From Lanius collurio (lineage: Eukaryota > Chordata > Aves > Passeriformes > Laniidae): a DNA stretch of 64,000 nt. The stretch covers positions 28,012,250-28,076,249 of the forward strand of contig JACBWW010000008.1 of the NCBI GenBank assembly GCA_020086605.1. Direction: 5' to 3'. The notes beneath the pieces are model-generated. The model was not told the origin of the DNA. It saw only the letters and a program-made list of their open reading frames with translations, and did not search any database. A program made the translations under genes and the position numbers. Of the stretch, positions 57,701-63,254 are shown in pieces; positions within the stretch are counted from its first letter, which is position 1; each line of letters opens with the position of its first letter.

Positions 57701-59290
57701 AGGGTTTATATCCAGGAAGATGTGAGTTCCTCGAATACTTGTTTGAAGGTAGGGGGCTGAACTCTTCTCTGCTAAAACCCAGGCCCAAGCCCAGGAAAAA
57801 CACACCACTTTCCTAATATAGCAACAGAATCTTTTTCATAATCTGAACAGCTACTGCTTAACAAGTGGGAATGCCCTGAGTGGATGGTGGCTCACAGACA
57901 AACCTGTACTCCCTCATCTGCAAAGCCAAAATGGGGTAAAAAAAGATCTTGGGCTGGCAGAGACCCTGCCCTGGGAGCATTTGCAACCTCCTTTCCTGGG
58001 CTTGTCAGAGAAGCAAACGGATGCCCCTGTCTTAACAGCAGGGCTCACAGTCTGCCCTGGTCCAGGAAGGGGAAATAGCAGCACAATTGCAAAAATAAAC
58101 CCCTGGGAAAAATCTGTTCAGTCCTCTGAGCTCACAGAGGTTGGAAAATAATTTAATGTCAAAATACAAGGAGGGCAGTAATTCCACATTCATCAAATAC
58201 AAGGAGGAACACCCTGAAAGGAAAGGCTAGAGATTTCCCTCTTCACCATATCTGCAGACCTGGATCCCTGACCAGAGGCTCCAAACTGGGCCTTCCAGGG
58301 TGCACACACATGTGCTCTCAGGGTGCATGTCTCTGATTTACTCTTCTTCCTGTTTTTGATTGAAGGGAATATCTGGGCCATTGCCATCATAAAGTAGAAT
58401 CATGCAATTGTTTAGGTTGGAAAAGATCTCCAAGATCAGCGAATCCAACTTTTTACCCAGACAACTCCACCATTAAACCATGTCCCTAAATGCCACATCT
58501 ACACATCCATTAAATACCTCCAGAGATGGTGCCTCTACCACTGCCATGGGCACTGACAGCCCCTACTGTGAAGAAATTTTTTCTAATATCCAGTCTAAAC
58601 TTCCCCTAGTTTATCTTGAGGCCATTTCTTCTCGTCCTGTTGCTTGTCACCTTGTAGAAGAGACTGACCCTCACCTAACTACAGCTTCCTTTCAAGTAGT
58701 TTTAGAAGGCAATAAAGTCTCCTCTGAGACTCTTTTTTTTCAGGTTAAACATCCCCCAGCTTCCTCAGCTGCTCTTTATAAGACTTGTGCTCTAGACCCT
58801 TCTTCTCCCTTCTCTGGACATGCTCCAGCACCTCCATGTCCTTCTTGTGAGCGGCTCAAAACTGAACACAGAATTTGAGTTGCACCAGCATGTTTCATCA
58901 CCCAAAGACTGCATCAGACCTTTGCACTGTGCTTGCTCGTCCACTCACACCCACAAAGGATTCTTGTATAAAAAAAACCACCAAAATTCAACTTCCCCAT
59001 GGCAGTCATGTGTCACCACAGTGCACAAACTCTGTAGCTGGTTCTGTTGCTGATGTGGCCCCGTTCACTGGTACTCAGTCCACAGCACTCCTCCAAGGTA
59101 GTATGAAATTTGGGAAGAGGAAAGAAAGTGTATCTTCCCCCACCTGCTCTGCAGGGCCAGACATGCTCCCAAATAGGAGCTTAAGGACGTGTGCTGCATT
59201 TACATTCCTTTGCTCCCATGAAAATGGCATTACAACACCACACTCACCTTTCAATTTCTTCTTTCCAAATTTTAATCCAAATAGAGACAT
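563..59290 (-). CDS. ATP8B-like: ATP8B-subfamily P4-ATPase (phospholipid flippase), ATP8B5/FetA-like; 25 coding exons, 3' end outside window
   Basis: The encoded enzyme would use ATP to move phospholipids from the outer/luminal to the cytosolic leaflet, normally as a heterodimer with a CDC50/TMEM30 subunit. The spliced frame is join(59290..59248, 47575..47517, 37954..37841 and so on to 701..563), 3181 nt, about 1060 residues, without a stop. Motifs by residue: DGET 173-176, PISL 344-347, DKTGT 397-401 (phospho-Asp 397), SPDE 498-501, KGAD 565-568, TGDK 679-682, GDGANDV 819-825, GQEG 839-842. M1-M9 can be seen; M10 and the C-tail are missing because the window ends, against a usual family length near 1150-1250. 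The wording around [22 protein letters not shown] and the DTSYWT stretch is ATP8B type, not ATP8A, ATP9, ATP10 or ATP11. The FetA/ATP8B5 assignment rests on remembered similarity and is about even odds against ATP8B2/8B4-like alternatives. No broken codon or missing catalytic residue was seen. Confidence 0.93.
943..1425 (-). repeat. CR1 LINE fragment (antisense to window)
   Basis: The plus strand reads through the usual antisense CR1 3'-end text: 'gggactttaaagatcatcct', then 'accctcacagtaaagaattt', then 'ctcttctccaggctgaacaa'. The element is therefore in minus orientation, the same as the host gene, in the intron between exons 24 and 25. It is diverged and 5'-truncated, as most CR1 copies are. 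Confidence 0.9.
2034..2279 (-). CDS. ATP8B-like: Coding exon 24: M7 and M8
   Basis: 246 nt, acceptor GTTCAG, donor GTAAGG, residues 933-1014. It contains [16 protein letters not shown]7 (about 958-980, [18 protein letters not shown]), the loop with [11 protein letters not shown] and M8 (about 996-1014, LLIVVSVQ). The text follows ATP8B2/8B4 closely. Confidence 0.97.
3245..3328 (-). CDS. ATP8B-like: Coding exon 23: M6
   Basis: 84 nt, acceptor TTCCAG, donor GTACTG (weak at positions +4 to +6), residues 905-932: [20 protein letters not shown] then LGMSLFDQ. It forms the M5-M6 turn and helix M6 (about 908-926). The TSLPVLxMxxFDQDV junction with exon 24 is conserved in ATP8B proteins. Confidence 0.96.
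3855..4023 (+). repeat. CR1 LINE 3' end
   Basis: Sense CR1 3'-terminal text: 'aaaaaattcctcattgaaag', 'atggatgtggcatg', 'ttggactcgatcttagaggt', 'cttttccaacctta' and an AT-rich end. It lies in the intron between exons 22 and 23 and faces the next CR1 fragment head to head across a gap of about 190 bp. Confidence 0.8.
4215..4618 (-). repeat. CR1 LINE fragment next to exon 22 donor
   Basis: Antisense CR1 text starts 'actcatggaatag...ttggaagggt', continues through 'cagagccccatccaatctga' and runs to 'cctcagcctgtcttcacaga'. It is quite diverged. Its 5' side stops about 20 nt from the exon 22 splice donor at 4637. Confidence 0.8.
4638..4861 (-). CDS. ATP8B-like: Coding exon 22: end of P domain and M5
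   Basis: 224 nt, acceptor TTGCAG, donor GTAGGT, residues 830-904. It carries [57 protein letters not shown] and the M5 helix (about 878-900) ending GFSAQ. The intron just beyond the donor is occupied by a CR1 fragment. Confidence 0.97.
4862..6388 (-). other. ATP8B-like: Intron between exons 21 and 22
   Basis: About 1.5 kb of AT-rich sequence with A/T runs near 4999-5023. It has no exon-like text except a possible short CR1 3'-end remnant near 6053-6115. No RNA gene was seen. Confidence 0.7.
6053..6115 (-). repeat. Possible short CR1 remnant
   Basis: 'catagaattatagtcactga' followed by 'gatcatcaagaccaac' resembles the antisense 3' end of a CR1 ('catagaatcat...gatcat...tccaac'). It is short and diverged, so chance similarity is possible. 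Confidence 0.45.
6389..6572 (-). CDS. ATP8B-like: Coding exon 21: P domain with GDGANDV
   Basis: 184 nt, acceptor TTCCAG, donor GTGAGT, residues 769-829 plus one base. It contains [40 protein letters not shown] and MIK. GDGANDV (819-825) binds the catalytic magnesium. It is noticeably GC-richer than the surrounding introns. Confidence 0.97.
6573..9339 (-). other. ATP8B-like: Intron between exons 20 and 21
   Basis: About 2.8 kb. I see AT-rich unique-looking sequence, a short purine-rich patch near 8095-8130 and chance open frames of up to 134 codons with no family resemblance. No repeat family or RNA gene was recognised. Confidence 0.6.
9340..9487 (-). CDS. ATP8B-like: Coding exon 20: variable P-domain insert
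   Basis: 148 nt, acceptor TTTTAG after a run of T, donor GTAAGA, residues 719-768. It encodes [17 protein letters not shown], a polar stretch around [18 protein letters not shown], then LVITGHSL. The middle is the variable insert of ATP8B proteins; the GLVITGHSL end is conserved. Its phases (enter with one base, leave in phase 0) fit both neighbours. Confidence 0.93.
10303..10408 (-). CDS. ATP8B-like: Coding exon 19: P domain, ETAxNIGYSC
   Basis: 106 nt, acceptor TCCCAG, donor GTAAAT, residues 684-718 plus two bases. It contains [20 protein letters not shown] and [15 protein letters not shown]. The TGDKQETAxNIGYxC stretch across exons 18/19 is a hallmark of P4-ATPases. Confidence 0.96.
11458..11569 (-). 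CDS. ATP8B-like: Coding exon 18: P domain with TGDK
   Basis: 112 nt, residues 647-683 plus one base: [20 protein letters not shown], then [21 protein letters not shown] (679-682) is a P-domain motif that contacts nucleotide and phosphate. The acceptor is TTAAG, an unusual AAG instead of CAG/TAG. The next AG (CTGCTAG) would remove seven bases and shift the frame. The donor is GTAAAA. Confidence 0.93.
11570..13137 (-). other. ATP8B-like: Intron between exons 17 and 18 with weak splice signals
   Basis: About 1.57 kb bounded by GTTGGT and TTAAG, both far from consensus. The interior shows no recognisable repeat or exon. Confidence 0.75.
13138..13302 (-). CDS. ATP8B-like: Coding exon 17: end of N domain, [10 protein letters not shown]
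   Basis: 165 nt, acceptor TTGCAG, residues 592-646, from [20 protein letters not shown] through [15 protein letters not shown] to [11 protein letters not shown]. The donor read as ATG|GTTGGT is weak, but it is the only one that keeps the family sequence [15 protein letters not shown] in frame. A GTAATT four bases further on would break the frame. Confidence 0.92.
13918..14480 (-). repeat. CR1 LINE fragment, well preserved
   Basis: Antisense CR1 text is continuous from 'acagaatcatagattgatag' and 'gggttggcagggaccttaaa' through 'accctcacagtaaagaattt' and 'cttctcttctccaggctgaa' to 'agaatcacctcccttgatct'. At about 560 bp it is among the longest and least decayed copies here. It lies in the intron between exons 16 and 17, in the gene's orientation. 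Confidence 0.93.
14693..14808 (-). CDS. ATP8B-like: Coding exon 16: nucleotide-binding domain with KGAD
   Basis: 116 nt, acceptor CTCACAG, donor GTAAGT, residues 553-591. It reads [20 protein letters not shown] and then [23 protein letters not shown] (565-568) holds the ATP-contact lysine. Directly upstream of its acceptor the intron stays open in frame and contains a 42-bp tandem duplication. Confidence 0.96.
14864..14947. repeat. 42-bp tandem duplication upstream of exon 16
   Basis: Two near-identical 42-bp units, 14864-14905 and 14906-14947, share 'tttctatcaaaatcaagtaa' and 'aatttctacaggtgcc'. On the minus strand they lie about 55-140 nt before the exon 16 acceptor. The unit is a multiple of three and open in the exon's frame. 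Confidence 0.95.
15614..15802 (-). CDS. ATP8B-like: Coding exon 15: nucleotide-binding domain with SPDE
   Basis: 189 nt, acceptor TATCAG, donor GTATGT, residues 490-552 plus one base. It contains [32 protein letters not shown] and [22 protein letters not shown] binds the adenine nucleotide; the DFNNxRKRMSVI strand is diagnostic of P4-ATPases. Confidence 0.97.
16584..16749 (-). CDS. ATP8B-like: Coding exon 14: nucleotide-binding domain, first part
   Basis: 166 nt, acceptor TTTCAG, donor GTGAGT, residues 435-489 plus one base. It contains [18 protein letters not shown] and [18 protein letters not shown]. The family phrase [16 protein letters not shown] is exact except for Pro in place of the usual Ser. 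Confidence 0.96.
16750..18318 (-). other. ATP8B-like: Intron between exons 13 and 14
   Basis: About 1.6 kb with no recognisable repeat or exon. A minus-strand open frame at 17284-17682 has no family resemblance. Confidence 0.6.
18319..18362 (-). CDS. ATP8B-like: Coding exon 13: 44-nt linker exon of the N domain
   Basis: 44 nt, acceptor TTGCAG, donor GTAAGT, residues 420-434, [14 protein letters not shown] after a split Gly. It corresponds to the poorly conserved loop between the DKTGT segment and the VDFSYN segment. Both its phases match the neighbours, which supports an exon this small; skipping it would shift the frame. Confidence 0.85.
18363..20420 (-). other. ATP8B-like: Intron between exons 12 and 13
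   Basis: About 2.1 kb of AT-rich sequence. A poly-A run of about 15 bases lies at 20102-20116. It may be the tail of a decayed retroposed element, but no body could be recognised. Confidence 0.55.
20421..20629 (-). CDS. ATP8B-like: Coding exon 12: phosphorylation site DKTGT
   Basis: 209 nt, acceptor CATCAG, donor GTATGT, residues 350-419 plus one base. It contains [41 protein letters not shown] and [12 protein letters not shown]. Asp397 in DKTGT is the aspartate that becomes phosphorylated. The wording [11 protein letters not shown] is one reason for leaning to the FetA/ATP8B5 branch. Confidence 0.97.
21750..21946 (-). CDS. ATP8B-like: Coding exon 11: M3, M3-M4 loop and M4 with PISL
   Basis: 197 nt, acceptor TTCCAG, donor GTATGT, residues 285-349 plus two bases. 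M3 is completed by [19 protein letters not shown]. The luminal loop includes [12 protein letters not shown], and M4 contains [17 protein letters not shown] (344-347) lines the lipid path in flippases and replaces the cation-site PEGL of other P-type ATPases. It is separated from exon 10 by an intron of about 4.9 kb. Confidence 0.96.
21947..26888 (-). other. ATP8B-like: Intron between exons 10 and 11 (about 4.9 kb)
   Basis: AT-rich. It contains a CR1 3' end at 24030-24118, a GA-rich patch near 22940-22975 and a small 'ggttagtttttaa' duplication near 23103-23138. No exon or RNA gene was seen. Confidence 0.6.
24030..24118 (+). repeat. CR1 LINE 3'-terminal fragment
   Basis: Sense 3'-end text: 'tgcccatggctgtggtgttg', 'gatgatctttaaggtctctt', 'ccaactcaaaccactctgtg', then 'attctata'. 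About 90 bp remains. Confidence 0.85.
26889..26977 (-). CDS. ATP8B-like: Coding exon 10: [11 protein letters not shown] and entry to M3
   Basis: 89 nt, acceptor CTCCAG, donor GTAAGT, residues 255-284. It carries [19 protein letters not shown] and then [11 protein letters not shown], the start of M3. Almost identical to the corresponding ATP8B2/8B4 segment. Confidence 0.96.
27695..27853 (-). CDS. ATP8B-like: Coding exon 9: actuator domain C-terminal half
   Basis: 159 nt, acceptor TTACAG, donor GTAGGT, residues 202-254 plus one base. Recognisable pieces are [25 protein letters not shown] and [15 protein letters not shown]. The '[11 protein letters not shown]...LLRGCxxRNTxWCFGLVIFAG' pattern is characteristic of ATP8B flippases. 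Confidence 0.96.
30605..30877 (+). repeat. CR1 LINE 3' end
   Basis: Sense CR1 text: 'ggagagattcagactggaca', 'tttcttcactgagagtgtga', 'gcagttggactagatgataa', 'gtaggttccttccaattaaa'. It is followed directly by an expanded ATTCT/ATTCC array. Confidence 0.85.
30878..30926. repeat. Pentanucleotide array (ATTCT/ATTCC/GATCC)n
   Basis: About ten 5-bp units. They drift from ATTCT through ATTCC to GATCC and sit at the 3' end of the preceding CR1, whose terminus normally has only a few 'attctatgat'-like repeats. It is therefore probably an expansion of the CR1 tail. Confidence 0.9.
31579..31661 (-). CDS. ATP8B-like: Coding exon 8: DGET loop and following A-domain part
   Basis: 83 nt, acceptor TCACAG, donor GTGAGT, residues 174-201 plus one base. 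It reads (G)[17 protein letters not shown] then [10 protein letters not shown]. Glu175 of DGET is the residue expected to assist hydrolysis of the aspartyl phosphate. [10 protein letters not shown] is typical of ATP8B proteins. Confidence 0.95.
32786..32856 (-). CDS. ATP8B-like: Coding exon 7: actuator domain up to DG(ET)
   Basis: 71 nt, acceptor GCTCAG, donor GTAAGT, residues 151-173 plus two bases of Gly174. It encodes [20 protein letters not shown] followed by ELD. The P4 glycine-glutamate loop DGET is split across this exon and exon 8. This loop drives dephosphorylation. A (CAGA)n microsatellite starts a few bases upstream of its acceptor. Confidence 0.95.
32863..32889. repeat. (CAGA)n microsatellite
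   Basis: About six to seven ACAG/CAGA units. On the minus strand they lie immediately before the exon 7 acceptor, forming a (TCTG)n pyrimidine-rich tract that probably serves as its polypyrimidine tract. Confidence 0.95.
33036..33108 (-). CDS. ATP8B-like: Coding exon 6: actuator domain
   Basis: 73 nt, acceptor TTGCAG, donor GTGAGT, residues 126-150, containing [20 protein letters not shown]. The [18 protein letters not shown] text is the family's standard A-domain strand. It ends FVT where relatives usually have FVA. Confidence 0.95.
34621..34637. repeat. (CA)n microsatellite
   Basis: About eight CA units in the intron just after exon 5 (about 60 nt past its donor on the minus strand). Confidence 0.95.
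34700..34761 (-). CDS. ATP8B-like: Coding exon 5: start of actuator domain
   Basis: 62 nt, acceptor TTTCAG, donor GTAAGT, residues 106-125 plus two bases of codon 126. It encodes [20 protein letters not shown], the RHKSD/VNNR segment after M2 that opens the A domain in ATP8B proteins. A (CA)n run lies about 60 nt below its donor. Confidence 0.93.
35659..35757 (-). CDS. ATP8B-like: Coding exon 4: M1-M2 loop and M2
   Basis: 99 nt, acceptor CTACAG, donor GTAAGA, residues 73-105, beginning [17 protein letters not shown] and ending VKDAIDDF. It forms the luminal M1-M2 turn and helix M2 (about 80-100). The usual 'VKDATDDY' end of M2 appears as VKDAIDDF, a conservative change. Phase 0 at both ends. 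Confidence 0.95.
37841..37954 (-). CDS. ATP8B-like: Coding exon 3: KTSKYN motif and M1
   Basis: 114 nt, acceptor CTACAG, donor GTATGA, residues 35-72. It contains [20 protein letters not shown] followed by the first membrane helix (about 55-75, ending FLFLLILQ). This run is near invariant in P4-ATPases. In PS flippases such as ATP8A the M1 end reads QQ; here exons 3 and 4 join as Q72-L73, as in ATP8B2. The exon starts and ends on codon boundaries. Confidence 0.95.
37955..47516 (-). other. ATP8B-like: Intron between exons 2 and 3 (about 9.6 kb)
   Basis: It holds one CR1 copy (40476-40852), a 173-codon open frame at 41867-42388 (minus) without recognisable similarity, and a denser block at about 43100-44350. 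The rest is AT-rich and shows nothing recognisable. Confidence 0.6.
40476..40852 (-). repeat. CR1 LINE fragment
   Basis: Antisense CR1 text: 'catagaatgagttgggttgg', 'aagggaccttaaagctcatc', 'cagaccaggttgctcaagac', 'caccctcacagtaaagaatt', ending near 'cttctccaggatgaacaaac'. Similarity to the consensus is high. Confidence 0.93.
47517..47575 (-). CDS. ATP8B-like: Coding exon 2: N-terminal cytosolic segment
   Basis: 59 nt, acceptor TTGCAG, donor GTAAGT, residues 15-34 ([19 protein letters not shown] after the split Glu codon). This is the conserved 'AND/NREYNEKFQYA'-type stretch that precedes M1 in ATP8B proteins. Its incoming phase (two bases) matches the single base left by exon 1 and it ends in phase 0. 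It is isolated between introns of about 11.7 and 9.6 kb. Confidence 0.92.
48290..48846 (+). repeat. CR1 LINE fragment
   Basis: Sense CR1 text: 'ctctgctctgcactggtgca', 'cctcaccttgagccctgtgt', 'cagttttgggccccacagca', 'ttcagcccggagaggaggag', and 3'-end text 'agtggtcacagcaccaagcc' to 'aactcagtgattcc'. About 550 bp. Confidence 0.9.
48860..49440 (-). repeat. Probable old CR1-related LINE sequence
   Basis: Pieces such as 'tttgcagctgaggccttacc', 'gctgaactgcatccaaattc', 'gtgatgccattcacagatgt' and 'gtaaatattgaataccagac' follow the order of antisense CR1 ('...gaccttgttgaacttcat...tcatcagcaaact...aagatattgaacagaac...'). It is heavily diverged. Confidence 0.5.
50407..50466. repeat. 30-bp perfect tandem duplication
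   Basis: Two identical 30-bp units (50407-50436, 50437-50466) begin 'catatttactgaaggtttcc'. Just to the left, 'cttaatatcaatta' also occurs twice (about 50286 and 50314). Confidence 0.95.
58393..58890 (-). repeat. CR1 LINE fragment, different subtype
   Basis: Antisense text 'tttaggttggaaaagatctc', 'ccattaaaccatgtccctaa', 'ttgaggccatttcttctcgt', 'ggacatgctccagcacctcc' and 'ctcaaaactgaacacagaat'. This is the 'aaaagac...accatgtccctaa' type of CR1 rather than the 'gggacct...tgccatggg' type found elsewhere in the window. It lies about 360 bp downstream of the start exon. Confidence 0.92.
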
Positions 59291-59326
59291 CCCAGAATTT
59301 TATTTTAGTCCAACTCCATGGAACTT
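59248..59326 (-). CDS. ATP8B-like: Coding exon 1: short 5'UTR and start codon
   Basis: The exon has a TTGCAG acceptor after a pyrimidine tract (revcomp of 59327-59346) and a GTGAGT donor. The start ATG is at 59290-59288 and gives [14 protein letters not shown] plus one base of codon 15 (residues 1-14). I chose this start because its frame joins exon 2 to give [13 protein letters not shown], the place where ATP8B proteins begin to align. An in-frame TAA sits 12 nt upstream, and G at -3 is acceptable context. The N-terminus is short and lysine-rich, as in ATP8B4. The acceptor implies that an untranslated exon lies further right. Confidence 0.8.
59305..59319 (-). promoter_or_regulatory. Upstream ORF (4 codons) in the 5'UTR
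   Basis: ATG GAG TTG GAC TAA lies 15 nt upstream of the proposed start codon, in a different frame and inside the same exon. Short uORFs can lower initiation at the main start. It is certain as sequence; whether it is transcribed or acts in control is inference. Confidence 0.4.
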
Positions 59327-59332
59327 CTGCAA

Positions 59333-62300
59333 GAGAAAAGAGAAGGCAATTCACAACAAATACAGCAGCACATACATACAATATATGCCAAAAAAACTGG
59401 GGGAAACAAACTCCTAAACACTGTGGCCAATAGCCACAGTTTATCATCTAGAATGCTTTAAAATACAAAACAATCTTAGGTTTTCAGGCTGCACCGCATC
59501 AGTGGGCTACTCTACCTTGGACATGCTGATCAATTCATCTCCTGACATGGCACAAAGAAGAGGTCAGTGGAGGAGAGACTGGAAAGGACATTCCCGCTAC
59601 ATTGGTGCTATATGAAAATGAGAAATACACATGCAGGGCCTGTACTTAAGGTACAGAGGAACTGCGTGTCTGCCCAGAGCAAGACCAGCCTCCTTGAAGA
59701 GGAGGAAGCAGTGGGAAGCACTGGTTTCCTGTAAATCTGCCTCTGCTCAACACATGCTGGCTCACACTCTTGTTCATTGCTGGTCATCCTGCATGCTTGG
59801 GGCAGACTAGAATGAAATTTTCCCCCTATTGGCTGCAAACTACTTGGCCCAGAAATCTAAAGCCAGGCACCAGAAATGCATTTAGGGCCCTGAATACATC
59901 CTGACAGGCAGAGGAACTGAGCATTAAAAAAAAAAAATCACATCAAAACCAGCTGGTAGTGAAACTTTCAATGTCCCAATCATCAGACAAGTTTATTTAA
60001 GGGATTTGAAGGTGATGTTGGTGCTGACAACCTAGAGGATCTGTGAACATGAGAAAAACTGGCACTGCTCTGTGACCAGGAGCCTGAATCAACAGGAACA
60101 CTCTACCAGTTGTTTAAGCAGTCAGTGAGCCAAGCTGAGACACTTAAGGGAGTCACAATCTATCTGGAACAAGTTTTCTAGGTGAAAGAATGTAGTTTTT
60201 GCACTTTATCCTATGCTCTCTGTGTAAGGCAAGGGTGCATAAGGAGACAGGAATAACAAATGTATCATATTTTGGAAACACGCACGTGCAAACATAGCCT
60301 GCGCTACTGCCCAAATGAAAGCCTGATACAACACCACAGGTGCAAGCTTGGGCTTCATGTCTTTCCAGAAAATAAAGGTAAACTTTAAGGAAAACTCTAC
60401 CATCCTTTCATAGGTCAAACTTCTGCAGACATCTCTGCTCCAGATGCTAAAGCAAACCTATATTTAGCAGCTGCAGTTCAGTGAGGGGCTTGGGAACCTC
60501 TTTGTGCCCATTCTACTTGGAAGAAGTCCCTTTTCTATTCATTCATCCAATTGTTTCTGCTCATTATGACAAACGCTTTGGCAACACCTCTCCCCAGAAC
60601 TTCCCTGCCTATGAAGCCAAACCACTTAAAAGTTAAAATATACATCAATATATCACAACCTAAAGCTTTCTTGACCCTGCTGACCAAACTAACTTTCCAA
60701 CCCTGAGCTCAGTCAATCACTTTCAACATATTTCTTCCATGTTTTAGATTTACTACTATGTCTTACAAAATCCTACTAACTAGGACAGAGAGCTCCCCAT
60801 AAGATAGTGGGGAGAGTGAGACACTACCCACACAAACAGAGGTAAAGACCTCAGATTTCCAAAAGCACCAGGAGCCACAGATCTGACAATCACTAATCTG
60901 GTAATCCTAGGAGCACAAGGATGCAAAAAGTGGACTGGTTGTAATCAGAATATTGATGATTACATGAGCAATATGAACTCTGGATGTTGCTTTATTCATG
61001 AAACATTTTAAAAAGCAATAGTCACTGTTCACTATCAGCACAAAGATGCAGAAGGTTAACTGGTTATAGTCATCATATTGATGATTACATGATCCATATG
61101 AACCCTGGATCTTCCTCTATTTTCCAAACATTTTAGAAAAACAATCCCCAGCTACCAAACCTCTCCCAGCTGTGCACTCAGTTGACAAGGCATACAATTT
61201 CAGCAGAGCGTGAAAAAAGGATGTTTATATTTTTGGGGGAGCAGAGAAGAGAAGGTGGTTATAAGCCTTCTTTCAGCAGTAATAGCATGAAACAAACAAT
61301 AGACTTTCACGTCTTCCAAACAAAAACCTGCAACTTCCTTCAGCTCTGACATATGGCTTTTGTTAATTACTGTGATTCTTTGAACCCTGGTTTCTGGTGG
61401 GACTGCAGTGTGACAAGAAGACTGAAACAATATACCATTTTGATATGGAAGGCATGTAGTTCCCACAGTGCGTGAAATCAGGATTGCACTCATTGAATGT
61501 CTTCACTCAGCAGTAAATTTAAGTTACCATCATGGCCAGCACAAATACCCTTACAGGCTTTCGATTCACACAAAACTTTGCCTTTTAAGGCAGACATTGG
61601 AGATAACTTTGCCACATTCATTTGTACCAATTACCTCTCTGGTACGTCATTTCCACCGCACAGACTTGGCATACCTGCTCACTTAGTTAAATCCCAGGAG
61701 TTATGTATGAATCCTTCCCAAGCTGACCTGATCCTTTAGGCAAAACTCAGTTCCTGACTTGCCCAAACCACAGTGTAATTTGAGAATGTGTCAGTCTTCA
61801 ATGGGAACACAGACGATGGCATTAAGGGCTGGACACACCCCTATTGCATTGAGTTGTACCCTTTATTTTCATAATATTACAAATATCTTCCTTTACTGCT
61901 TTGTTATTGACTCACACATCTAATCCCCACGCTTCTTTACTGAGGAAAGCCACTCTCACATTGGCTGTAGCTTCTGTGAGAGGCTGCCTGCTCACACCCC
62001 CTCTGTGACAGTACACTGTCACACTTTTGGGTGTTTGTTTTCAGTCTGAGAGTTCATTGACCACCGGCTGACAGTGTGAAAACAAACACAAGCAAGTAAT
62101 GGTGAAGTTGTCCCGTTTGGTGGAGCAAGAGGTAACTGCCCCCATTTGTCCCAATGATCACAGCTTGTACAGACAGATGTGCTCTCTTGGCTGACCTTGA
62201 CTCTTCCTGTCTTTCAGTCCCAGGTCTTTTTTCTTGGCTTAGACTCTCAATTCTACCTGCAGAGTCCAACATCTTTGCACCTGTATTTATCAACAACCTC

Positions 62301-63250
62301 CCTCAGGGTATTTTTTTTCCCCACAGATTTCACATGTAATCAAAATTCATGCCCCTGTTCAGTTTTCTTTGCTTTTCTATTTTTTAAATCTGAGATTCAG
62401 TTTCCCTTCCAAACTTGCAGTTATGGGTCATCAACCTCCTATCACTCATATCCATTTTTAATTACAGTTTTAATTTCTCTTTGTGTTTTCTGGGGGAAAA
62501 AAAATTACCAGGGAAAAAGATTATCTCATATTTCATTGGTTGTGTGGCATTAAGTATTTGTCAAATTTTGGTAGAACAATTTCATAGCCTCCTTCTCCTG
62601 AATTAATTAAAAACCCATAAACACACAAAAAGCATTCTATAGTCAAAAAAGGGCAATTTCCTGTTTGTCTTAATTCTCCCTGACACCAGCTATGGTCAGG
62701 CAAATTGAATTGCTGCTTCAGTCTCCTCTAGTTGCTTTCCACAGTCTGTGTGAGCCCCTCTGGATTCTTTATTGTTGTTGTTGTTCCATTTTCCATTTGA
62801 TTATTTTTGGATTTTCTTTATTTCTTTTTACCCAAGGTATTCTGCATTGTTCAATAATCAACTGAGGCTCACAGTATTTGAGCACTCATGCAGGTCCAGC
62901 CCTTCAGCTTAACAGGACACATGTTGCTTCCCTGTATTTTCAGGGCTCATAGCAGAAATTATTTAAAGTTCAAATTCCCCATTCTTCATTTATGGGGAAT
63001 TGGGGGTATAAGCTAAAAATAAATTATCCCCTCTCACCATATAATACCTTTGTACCTACAGGGCTCTGCGAACTGTCTCTCCATTGCTTACAGCATCTGC
63101 AAAGAAAATCCACCTTCTTTATGGCAGCTGACAGTTTGATCGAGGGCTCTGAGTGTTTCAATATCCACAACGAGAAGCTCCTTTGACAGGTCTTGAATGG
63201 GGAAGGGAGGTTTTCTCATAAACCAAATTCAGCCTTATTTAAAGAAGGCA
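59333..63250. other. Sequence upstream of the start-codon exon
   Basis: AT-rich, with no CpG island, no clear promoter and no recognisable exon on either strand. It contains a diverged tandem duplication (60913-61146). An untranslated first exon of the flippase gene may be here or beyond the window; such exons cannot be recognised from coding text. Confidence 0.5.
60913..61146. repeat. Diverged tandem duplication, period about 125 bp
   Basis: Two copies (60913-61018, 61038-61146) share 'atattgatgattacatga', 'atatgaac', 'ctggat' and 'aaacatttta' in the same order, with many point differences. It looks like an old local duplication. Confidence 0.85.
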
Positions 63251-63254
63251 GATA

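Larger units (their letters stand above)
47576..59247 (-). other. ATP8B-like: Intron 1 (about 11.7 kb)
   Basis: The largest intron, between the start-codon exon and exon 2. It contains a plus-strand CR1 (48290-48846), probably older minus-strand CR1 sequence to about 49440, a 30-bp tandem duplication (50407-50466), a T-rich run near 50779-50794 and another CR1 (58393-58890). A denser patch with several CpGs lies near 54600-54800. No coding exon was seen. Confidence 0.65.

Noticed and set aside
59248..59326. Alternative frame of exon 1 (..[17 protein letters not shown]) continuing upstream
   Set aside because: It ends in a phase that does not join exon 2 in frame, whereas the ATG at 59290 does and yields a family-like N-terminus.
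58875..59417. 180-codon plus-strand open frame opposite the start exon
   Set aside because: It overlaps the tail of a CR1 fragment and the antisense of the flippase start exon, and contains no family motif.
60206..60418. Hydrophobic minus-strand open frame upstream of the gene
   Set aside because: It has no partner exons, no splice fit with exon 1 and no known similarity; treated as chance.
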